A stretch of 64,000 nucleotides of DNA, from positions 1 to 64,000 of the forward strand of contig JANBPK010000953.1 in the NCBI GenBank assembly GCA_027579435.1. Direction: 5' to 3'. The stretch is from Candolleomyces eurysporus (Eukaryota; Basidiomycota; Agaricomycetes; Agaricales; Psathyrellaceae). Positions 56,130 through 64,000 of this stretch are shown piece after piece. Each line of letters starts with the position of its first letter. Position 1 is the stretch's first letter. Position numbers and translations under genes: made by a program. Under the pieces are notes generated by a model, which made no database searches, was not told the origin of the DNA, and saw nothing but the letters and a program-made list of their open reading frames with translations.

Positions 56130-57359
56130 ATGGAGTTGACTCTGGAAGCATATCGTATCATCGTGAACTATGCCGGGAGTCGTTCCGATATCGCAGCTCT
56201 TTGCAGGGTTTCAAAGACGCTCCGCCGAGTCGCTGAGCGGGCGCTCTACAACACCATCTACCTTCAGCACCCCGACGAGATACTCGCCCNTTTGCTCCAC
56301 CCTCGACGCGTCCCCGCGGCTTGCCTCCCTGGTGGATGCCCTGACGATTTCTCCCGCAACGCTGGGCGATGCAGATTATAGTGATGAAGCCGACTCGGAG
56401 GAGGACTATGATCAAGAACTGCCGGAGGGATTTTGGGAGTCCGTCGCGAAAGCGCTTCAGAACACCACCAAACTTCGGTTTCTGAACGTCCACTCCCAGA
56501 GTGCGTCCACATCGGCATCCGCCATCATCCTACGCAATACCACCTTCTCATTGAGAAGATTTCACTGCGATTTCGACTGGGATGATGACCTTGTTGGGTT
56601 CCTCAACCGACAAACGGAACTTGTGGACCTGTATATCCTAGACTTCAAACCATATCTCGACCCCGGCTCGACGACAGCCACGACATCAGCGCCTACGACA
56701 TTCTATTCGACTTCAACGAACTTACACGCCACTTCTATGTCAAAACTCACGACTTTGGAATGCACCTTTGCCGAAGCGGCTGACGCCATTATCCCTCATC
56801 GTCCTATCACCCACCTTAAAACGTGTTTCTCCAAGACAGAGATCGCAGCGAAGCGGGAGGAAATGAACAGGTTGTTCTCCACCATTTCCTTATCCTCCGA
56901 GTCCATTCGCTCCCTTGATATTGCCGACTCCTCGTACAACGAACCATTCGCCATGGAACTCCTTCGAAAGGTGGTAGATACGAAGGTCACCAGCGCCAAC
57001 CTCCGCTATCTGGGCACCCTAGTCCTCCCTATCCAAGGCCAAGAGGTGAGATCTTGGCTCGATTCTCCGACCCATCTGTCTCACTGATCGATGAACCCCT
57101 TCAGCGTCTGCGGTTTTACGGATTGTTGATGAAGTTGACCGTGCTTCAATGCCTAGAGGTAGAGGTCTCTGAATGGGTGCCACCTCCGTCGACCACTGCG
57201 GCGTTTCGAGCTCTGGCAAGTGAGCTGAGGCTGTACTGCCCAACGATTACTTCCGTGGTGTTCGTTCTTGATTTCGAGAGAACTCTGGTCACAATAACGA
57301 ATGGCGTTTGTACCGTCAATCACGATGCCGGTACGGATCTTCTATGGCGAGAGCTGTAA
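56130..57359 (+). CDS. F-box-like protein, paralogue of 34831-35968
   Basis: Exons 56130..57045 and 57105..57359, with a 59-nt intron. The start MELTLEAYRIIVNYAGSRSD and ALCRVSKTLRRVAERALYNT form an F-box-like N-terminus. The frame changes by one base at an N (56290). After it the protein continues as CSTLDASPRLASLVDALTI in the other frame, so the N probably hides an indel error. The body has LRFLNVHSQ, SLRRFHCDFDWDDDLVGFL and LRYLGTLVLPIQGQE. Exon 2 carries ALASELRLYCPTITSVVFVL. The intron position, its phase and the text around it match the paralogue, so both come from one ancestor. It is probably a substrate adaptor of an SCF complex. About 389 residues once the break is allowed for. Confidence 0.75.
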
Positions 57360-57718
57360 TCTTATTCTTGCTTTCTTCTTGTTCGACACTTCTGATTCCC
57401 TGACACGATGCTACCCATGAACGCTGATGATTTTTTCCCCTTCCCGACTTCGCATTTCTCACTTTCCTTAAACGCGTTAATGTCGATTTTCAACCTTCGC
57501 ATACATCTTTTTTTCCCTCTCCAGTAATTTTCACAGCACACTCGGCTATAACAGCCCCGATGCCTCATTGCAGTTATCATTCACTCAACCCGTGTAGCCC
57601 TGACCTTTTTTCATTCGCATCCATCGTTTGATTGATTGTATATCGTTGTATCCATGTATCCTCTTTGCTTTTGTCTGACATTCATAGATATATGTATATT
57701 CGGGGCTTGTATAATATT
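57360..57718. other. 3' flank of the F-box-like gene
   Basis: T- and CT-rich DNA with many TATA-like words. It fits the 3' UTR and terminator of the gene ending at 57359. No gene is seen. Confidence 0.45.
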
Positions 57719-58111
57719 TCAGGACAGTTCCAATCCTCCTTCACCCTCGGCTCCATTCGATTCCGTCTTGGAACTGGGAACAAAAGAACGGCGGTTCAGG
57801 CAGACGGCTCTGGATCGGATTAAAAGCCCCCGCTGCAGCAGGTTTTCGTACATGAACTCCTTCACCTGACCTAGGTTACCCGGAGGCCTAGGTGATGGTT
57901 CTCTAATAATTTGATAACTGTGAACGTCGTCAAGGTGGACTACCTTCCTGTGAGATGCTCCAGCTTCTATTCGGAGAACTTGCATTGCTCGGGCCGCGTC
58001 GTAGGCTAAACATTGAACGCCTAAAGGGCGCCGTCGAAGGCTGCTGGGAGGTCTAACAACGCAGTATCTGGATGAAGCTGGAGGTCCCCGGAAGTATATT
58101 TTCAACCGCAT
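57719..58111 (-). CDS. Hypothetical open reading frame
   Basis: It is open for 130 codons, with KVVHLDDVHSYQIIREPSP and VKEFMYENLLQRGLL, which read more like protein than most chance frames here. No domain, signal peptide or membrane segment is recognised. No partner exon is identified. It could be the end of a longer spliced gene or a chance frame. Confidence 0.25.
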   Translation of the reverse strand: MRLKIYFRGPPASSRYCVVRPPSSLRRRPLGVQCLAYDAARAMQVLRIEAGASHRKVVHLDDVHSYQIIREPSPRPPGNLGQVKEFMYENLLQRGLLIRSRAVCLNRRSFVPSSKTESNGAEGEGGLELS

Positions 58112-59514
58112 GTACGGACTAAAGAGACCATAATTATGTCCCTGTTTTTAATACCTGCATGGCACAATTACCGTGACATCCGACCATTGGTACCTTGAAA
58201 TGCGACCGCAAGATAATGAATTTTATCGCAAGCCCTTTCACACGACGCCTGGTTCTCGTAGGTTCACATGGTGCATTTCGACCTGAGCCAGCCTATCCTG
58301 GACTTGTCACCCAAAGTCTTACACAGCAAGAGCTCCCGAGTCGATGTCATCCTCGGGTCGCGTGGTCGGTGCCAACCCTCGAAATATGGACACATTCGTA
58401 CCTATCGCGAGGGAGGTATTACTTTTTGGGCGTTCGAACCCCACCCCGGACTTTATTGAGACCTGGCCTCAGACAGATTCCAAAAGTTCTCAGAAGTTCT
58501 GTCAGTTGTGTGGACAGGTATGTTCTTTACTGCTTCCGAGGGTCAGCGGAAACTACTCCTACCCTTCAGGACTGTTGAGGAATGAGGCGTAAGGGGTTTA
58601 CACAAAAGCCATTTCCGCTCGGATAGGAGCCTTTTGTCTGCCGTTAGAACCCCGGGAAATGGGTGAACACCTACGTATCCAGAGTCTCGCCTGTCTTTCC
58701 CCTCGGGAAAGTTACCACCGTTACTCTTCTCCATCGTCGCCAATTTTTCACTGAAAATTCTTCCCCTTTTTTCATCATCATTAATAGAAGTCGGTTGAGT
58801 CCCCAAGGACCCAAAACGACGGCAGAGCAGTGACAATGCGGACTTTGAGGGCTGGTGGTGTATCAGCCTCTCGTCATCCCCGCTGGTCTGAGTGCCGTGA
58901 GTGAACGAGAGTGGTACCGCCTCATGATCACCTCTGACAACATTTGAAGCTGTTAAGGAACGGAGTCATGATCATGTACCTGGCCACAACCCCGAAAGTA
59001 GCCCGCGAGCCGCGTGCTGTGGCTCAAAAGACGATTTAAATCCGTGGTCTACTCGACATTGCATCACGTACGCATCTGCAGATGATTATGACATCTTCCC
59101 ATACATGATATACCTACCTACCCTGACCGAGGATACCGACCAAGGATGGTGAATCGAAGTGGCTCTCTATGTTTGAACTCTTGTCCATTCAAATACGTGT
59201 CCTGTTGATCGACGTTCGGCCCTCCTCGACAGCTCGGGTGCAGACATGATTGCCATTTAGGCGTTTTGTCTTCGTGACGTCATTCGGGGGGACGCGGATG
59301 CGATTTCTGCACATAACCTTTCAACGTTTCCATTGAGTTGTGCTATTCATACTGATTGTCAAGGAACGGCGGATCAGCGATGGGTCAGTTCCTCGACCAC
59401 GTTTTTAATTCACTCAATCCATCGCGCTCCAAATCGGTCCAGGAACGAATCGAGTAAAGAGAAAGAGGAAATCCATACTATAGGTACGTGGTCCGAAATC
59501 AGGATATGTACAAC
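58112..59514. other. Spacer without a recognised gene
   Basis: The plus-strand frame 58195-58578 (127 codons) lacks any domain and overlaps other frames. Nothing else is seen. The last part should be the 3' UTR of the DUF4139 gene. Confidence 0.4.
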
Positions 59515-61293
59515 TCAGAATCCAGTAATATCGACGGAGGTGAGTGGTGCAGATACCTCCCACTGCAAGGTGAGGGTAAGCTTGCCTTGCGATGGTAAGG
59601 AACAGACCCAGTTGAGTTTCCCATCCTTCCCCAAATTCTCCACCCCATCGTCCGAATTTACATCATCCACGCCGTCCCTCTGAGCTACCACACCATGGCT
59701 AACTTTGATTGGCAAGGGAACTCGAACTCCGAGCTTGTTCTCCTTCGTATCCTTGAGGGTCGAGTTCGATGAAGCCGTGCCAGTTGCCGAGAGGTCCGGC
59801 AGGGAGAGCGGAGGAGAAAGTACCTTGACGGTGATAGAAGATTCTTCTGAGACTGGGATTTGGTCCACGATGGTAAGGTTGTCGATAGCCAAAGGCTTGG
59901 TGTTGTGTATAGTGATCCGTTGGCTGAAGACGTAGTGGCGAGTTCTGGACATGAATCCGGACTGAGAGAGCTTCTTTGCGAGTGGGTGGTAGGTAACGCG
60001 AATGGAAGGGTCCAATCTAGAGCGAATATAGGTGTTAATGAATGTTCCGATGGCATAAGAACATAATGACTCACCCGAGAGGACAGTCAAAGGTTTCTTC
60101 AGGACTAACAGGAGGGATATCTGAACGGGATATGAAACTTCCGTCAACGTACACGCTTGCCGGACCTCGAAGAAGCGTATATTCGGAGGCATTCTTTATG
60201 ACCGCCTACAACGAAAACAATCAGAATCAGAATGTCAGCACAGATTGAACTAACGGAAAGCAATTTTACGCACCTTTAGGTGAGCCTTGGCATCACTCTT
60301 AGGAACAGACACCCACTCCATCGTGGCATCCAAGGATAACTTGACAATAGTCACCTTGTGGGCAACGTTGTCGCTTGGAATGGTCATGAGGCCGGGGACG
60401 CTGAACGTGGCGGTAATATTCCCTTTGCTTGAGACCTGCAAGCCGCGATGCTGGATGGCGTCGGTAGATACAGCAGCGTTACAGGCTTGTCTTTGGTTTG
60501 CATGGATACGCGGATGTCGTATTGAGCGCACCATGTCGCGTTCGCAACAGCTATACAATGGAAAGATCTAATAAAGTCGAAATCGACGAGTGGTATCCCA
60601 GACGACGTACCGTAGATCAAGGCAATCTCGACTTCACCCTCGGCGTCTGCGAAGACAGATATAGTGGCTTTCAGACCGAGCTTTTCGTTGCCCTTGGGAC
60701 CCGCAAGCGCCTTCTTCTCTTCTTCGATCTCCTTCTCCAACTTTTCCTTCTTGCTTTCGAGTTCGGTGACCTTGTCGTCCAGTTTTTCAGCGGCGGCATC
60801 GTAGTTGTCAACGATGGATTGAAGCTTCGTCACGTCAAGATGCTGGAAGTCGAGGCTCGTCAAATACCTCTGCAAGGAAGAGAGTGCTTTCTCCGCCCTG
60901 GCCAGAGCTTTCACCGTCCTCCCATGGTCCGCTTCCAAGGCCTGCAGCTTGTCGGAAGTCATTGGGGCAGGGGGACGCTCCGCAGTCGCGAGTGTGACAT
61001 CATGGATTGTGGCGACACCTCTGCCTTCGACCCTACGCAAGAGTCCGAGAGTGAGATAGAATCCATGGCCGGGTATCGTTTGTACGCGTACCTGAACGAC
61101 TGCTGGTCCATGACGGTGGGCAGTTCAGTGATGGTGACCAATTTTGTCCAGTATTGACTTTGAACTTGAAAAGACGCGTTATTTCAGCTCGACCTGCGTA
61201 AACCGAGACGCTGAGGATCTTGCTGTCCTTCTGAGACGCGAGCTGGACGGTATTGATTGGCTCGAAAGCGGGGGNTGGCACGTCTTCAGTCAT
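59515..61293 (-). CDS. DUF4139/mucoidy-inhibitor-like protein, two frame breaks
   Basis: Exons, as far as readable, are 61092..61293, 60611..61032, 60274..60550, 60075..60205 and 59515..60016 on the minus strand. The N-terminus (KILSVSVYAGRAEITRLFKF, then VTITELPTVMDQQSFR) is the DUF4140-type start of the family. A Lys/Glu coiled coil follows (KVTELESKKEKLEKEIEEEK). The DUF4139 part reads TWCAQYDIRVSMQTKDKPVT, SSKGNITATFSVPGL, WVSVPKSDAKAHLK, NASEYTLLRGPASVYVDGSF and LGLDPSIRVTYHPLAKKLSQ. Two faults exist. One base is lacking at about 61139-61150, between KVNTGQN and the VTITELP block. Within 60274..60550 the frame changes near 60440, and the roughly 100 residues that normally separate the TLLY strand from SSKGN are absent. 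It may be a decaying gene or a collapsed assembly. The role of the family in fungi is unknown to me. Confidence 0.8.
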
Positions 61294-62134
61294 TTCGTAT
61301 CCAGATTCGAGTAATTACCAGTAAGGGCTAGACGGGGGTTTAAGTAGGTATGTTGAGAGTGGAAGGTTATAAACAAACCATGGAGCACTGCCATGTTCGT
61401 GTTTATATCATGTTCTGGGATAAGTTGATACTAGCCGTTGGAGACTCGGGGTCTGACGTTGCTTGGCACTCAGGCGCTGTGCACATCCTGTGCGTCTAGG
61501 TACCACCTGCTAGGTGAATCGTAGTAAGTATCAGTGCGCAAGGGCAAGTTCTATGGAGACATTCAGCTGACAGTAGGAAGAGTGAGAGTATATCAAGCGT
61601 ATTTGCATTTGATGATTTTGCCAAATACGAATATCTGTCTTCTCCACCTCGGTCTCATTTCAACACCATAGACGTTGTGCACTGGAACAGAAAACGTTTG
61701 AAAACATGTCGACTGATACCGCTTAGCACCTCCAAACTTCCGATCTGGTTCTATCGGAAGCCTCGTTCTCCCAGTGGTTTAGCACTGGTTTAGATGCTAG
61801 GATGATCCTCTCATCGCCCCCTGAGCCACGATTCATTGCTCATCTGAAACGTGTGAGTGTAACTACCATTCATTTTTTGCACTAGGAATCTATCTAGGGC
61901 TCCCCAGGTCGATGAGCATGTACTATAATGGCTCTGGCGCCGGAGTCCGGCAACGGCACTGGTTGAAGTAGCATCAACGACAAATTCCCCTCGAGCAGGA
62001 CAACACGGCTGGCCATGGTAGCGTGGTGAAACTCATGGACCGTCGATTACGGGTCACTTTCCACTGGAGCTTCCTAAACTTTATGTTTTAGAACCGTCTT
62101 GAAGCGTTCGTACGTAGACCGACATGGGACAGCC
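61294..62134. other. Spacer without a recognised gene
   Basis: The first part should be the promoter of the DUF4139 gene. No domain or RNA gene is seen in the rest. Confidence 0.4.
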
Positions 62135-62316
62135 GATGCTGTGAATCTGGTGCAAATTCGACGGTAGTTACCGTCTCTGAGTGGTGCACCAACGACGGTG
62201 ATTACAGTCCCCCTTTTGAGGAAGTGGTGCAGAAGAAGGGGACGGTAATCATCGTCGTTGGTGCACCACTCAGAGACGATAACTACCGTCTTTTGATGCA
62301 CCAGAATCACAGCATC
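62135..62316. repeat. Long inverted repeat (foldback or MITE-like)
   Basis: The left arm 62135-62212 is the reverse complement of the right arm 62238-62316 with about nine or ten differences over 78-79 bases. The two arms share GACGGTAGTTA, then CGTCTCTGAGTGGTGCACCA, then ACGACG, and run from GATGCTGTGA to GTCCCC. The 25-base spacer also pairs partly at its edges (CTTTT/AAGAAG). Transcribed RNA would form a long hairpin. No target site duplication is clear at the ends. The overlapping frames 62074-62373 and 62224-62466 are side effects of the repeat. Confidence 0.9.
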
Positions 62317-63415
62317 AGGTGCATGGGAATCCCAGGGCCAATCATATTCCCAACCTCTTCCAATTCTTGCCATTCAGCTAGCTCCCCCGTGGGTGCAGTA
62401 ACAAGCAGCGCAAATCGGACTATGGTTCCGACACAACCCCATCGCTGTCACCAAAGCCAACAATGACCACGATCCGGTGGCTGTCAGGACGGACGAGAAC
62501 GAAGCGATATCCGAATCCCATTCAACAATTCTCGAATTTCCTGCGCACCTCTCATCTCAATCTATCACTCAATGAGAACCTAGCTGGGAGGGTCTCTAAT
62601 GCCATTCGGTCTGAATTCGACGGTCTTCCGATATCATTTTTCCATTTGTACAGGCATTTGACTGACCAAGTTTGACGACGACGCCTTGAATAATGATGTG
62701 AAGAACAAGTAGGTTCGAATTCTGGAACGTGTTTGATTAGATATAGAGATGACAATTAATAGCATTGCAATGCTCACCCGGAATTACTGGACTGCTGCAT
62801 TGAGCCGGGTCCTCGATCCTGAGAGTTCTTCCTTTAACACCGCATTTTAGAGGGAACAAAGACATCCATGGGATTTGGTACAGTGCCCTGCAACCTTCCA
62901 CAATCTGGCGCAGCTGTCTTTCGGTATCGGTTGAGTAGCTATAGCATACCTCAGGGCTTGTGTACTATAAATATACCGATGGAATTTTTGAATCAGATTC
63001 TCCACTGGAACCGTACTTTAGAGCTTCCAAAATCGTGAACCTCGGGCCGACCATGGCCAAACTCCCCTGGCAATAGCGCTGCCGCCATCTGGCCAGCCTC
63101 ATCCTTCATTCTTAACAGTCTCACACGACTCGCTTAGACGCGCAAGCATGTACCAGACGAGCGTCTCTCAATGAGATATTATACCTCACCCTCTTGGGGA
63201 TCGTTTCTCTTACTGTTGTGCTTGCCAAATCACAGATAAGAAGCTGGATTAGAGTGTATAGTATAGCTTAATGTTCGAACCATACATGCATTTTACAACA
63301 AGCGAATCTTGAAGAAACAAGCGATTCGAATCACCGGTGTCGCTGGCAGAAGAACCCTAAGACAACTACAATGTCCAGGTCCTCTTCCGATACACCATCT
63401 TCTGTTCCTGATTGA
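62317..63415. other. Spacer without a recognised gene
   Basis: No recognisable gene. The frames 62463-62675 and 62552-62755 overlap on opposite strands and have no domain. The last 200 bases should be the 3' UTR of the TPR gene at 63416. Confidence 0.4.
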
Positions 63416-64000
63416 TCATGCCCCCTGTAGCCCGTTAGACCGGGATTCAAGCTCTCCCTGTAAAGCTTGGATTTCGTCGCGGTCAGCTTCCTCTGCATTG
63501 AGTGCAAAACGAATGTCCAAAAGTTCCACAAGGTGTCCGACATAGAACGTTCGGGATGGATGCCCTAGGGGATAAAGTGCGAGAAGCTCGCGGCGAAGTA
63601 CGATCGCTTCATTGAGACTTCCAATTTCTCCATCATGGTTGTATTGAGATAGGAGAGCTTTGGCGAGGTTGTAGAGTGGCGAGAACCGATCAGGGTTGGG
63701 TGCTGGATAAAATGAAAGTGCTTCATGGAGATGTGAAACACCTTTGTTAAGGGAACTGATGTCTCCATTGCGTTCAAAGAGGGTGTGAAGTGCACTCCCA
63801 AGCTTGTTGAGAGATGAACCCCGATTCGGATGGGGTGCTGGCTGGAGCGCAAGTGCATCATGAAGATGTGAAATGCCCTCGTTCAGGGTACTGATGTCTC
63901 CATTGCGCTCGTAGAGAGTCTGGGAAAGATCAGCAAGGTTGGCGAACAACATCCACCGGGCTGGATGGGGTGCTGCTAGGAGTGCAACCGCGTCATGATG
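63416..64000 (-). CDS. TPR-repeat protein, partial, probably an NLR of another branch
   Basis: The C-terminal 194 residues are in the window and the gene runs on past the right edge. Four TPR-like units of 45 residues are seen (ISTLNEGISHLHDALALQ, ISSLNKGVSHLHEALSFY, IGSLNEAIVLRRELLALY) with the same APHPNRGSSLNKLGSALHTL-type helices as the array. Unit sequences differ from copies 1-4 at many fixed places (GISHLHDAL instead of AISLHREAL). The end (LLDIRFALNAEEADRDEIQ, then LQGELESRSNG) follows the same plan as their TGDDQDR tail. A NACHT domain upstream is likely but cannot be seen. Confidence 0.85.
   Translation of the reverse strand, partial: HHDAVALLAAPHPARWMLFANLADLSQTLYERNGDISTLNEGISHLHDALALQPAPHPNRGSSLNKLGSALHTLFERNGDISSLNKGVSHLHEALSFYPAPNPDRFSPLYNLAKALLSQYNHDGEIGSLNEAIVLRRELLALYPLGHPSRTFYVGHLVELLDIRFALNAEEADRDEIQALQGELESRSNGLQGA

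Noticed and set aside
58430..58460. GCGTTCGAACCCC, similar to a tRNA T loop
   Set aside because: No cloverleaf can be folded around it on either strand and no A box lies at the right distance.
62074..62466. Opposite-strand frames with similar peptides (VVIVSEWCTNDDD-type text)
   Set aside because: They mirror each other because of the inverted repeat and are not evidence for coding.

Overview
The window is nuclear DNA from a filamentous basidiomycete, most likely an Agaricomycete. Genes are dense and on both strands. They are cut by many short GT-AG introns, mostly 47-65 nt. The housekeeping genes are fungal (chitin synthase, AP-2 sigma, Glo3-type ArfGAP, Ubc1-type E2), and the left end carries NACHT-TPR receptors whose 45-residue repeats are typical of Agaricomycetes. 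The consensus is imperfect. Single Ns are scattered through it, concentrated at about 26-29 kb and 46-55 kb, and there is a 10-N gap at 46712-46721. All exon structures here were inferred by eye from reading frame, splice sites and protein similarity.

From 1 to about 25.2 kb there is a tandem array of NACHT-TPR (NLR/STAND-type) genes, all on the minus strand: a 3' remnant (1351-1520), then copy 1 (3093-6192), copy 2 (10451-13982), copy 3 (15564-18512) and copy 4 (21141-25245). Each full copy has a first exon ending in a shared motif around APNATHV, one intron of 49-57 nt at the same codon, a NACHT NTPase module and 7-13 TPR-like repeats. Exon 1 type, marker residues in NACHT and the spacers alternate A-B-A-B. 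This suggests that a two-gene unit of about 12 kb was duplicated. Copies 1 and 2 each carry one surplus base (at a G8 run and at an N). Copies 3 and 4 are open. A more diverged TPR gene enters from the right edge (63416-64000).

From 26 to 57 kb the region is ordinary gene-rich DNA: chitin synthase (-), flavin-containing monooxygenase (+), F-box-like gene (+), MFS transporter (-), Glo3/ARFGAP2/3 (+), Ubc1/UBE2K-type E2 with UBA domain (-), GNAT acetyltransferase (-), tRNA-Thr(AGT) (-), secreted GH24 lysozyme (-), BTB/POZ protein (-), AP-2 sigma (+), an unidentified possible gene (-) and a second F-box-like gene (+) paralogous to the first. From 59.5 to 61.3 kb lies a DUF4139-family gene with two reading-frame breaks. 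At 62.1-62.3 kb there is a strong inverted repeat.

The genes do not form one pathway. GLO3 and AP-2 sigma both serve vesicle trafficking, and chitin synthase is itself trafficked to the growing wall. The receptor array and the lysozyme suit recognition of and attack on other organisms. The most interesting material is the receptor array: its alternating duplication history, its exon 1 motif and its expanding TPR repeats.
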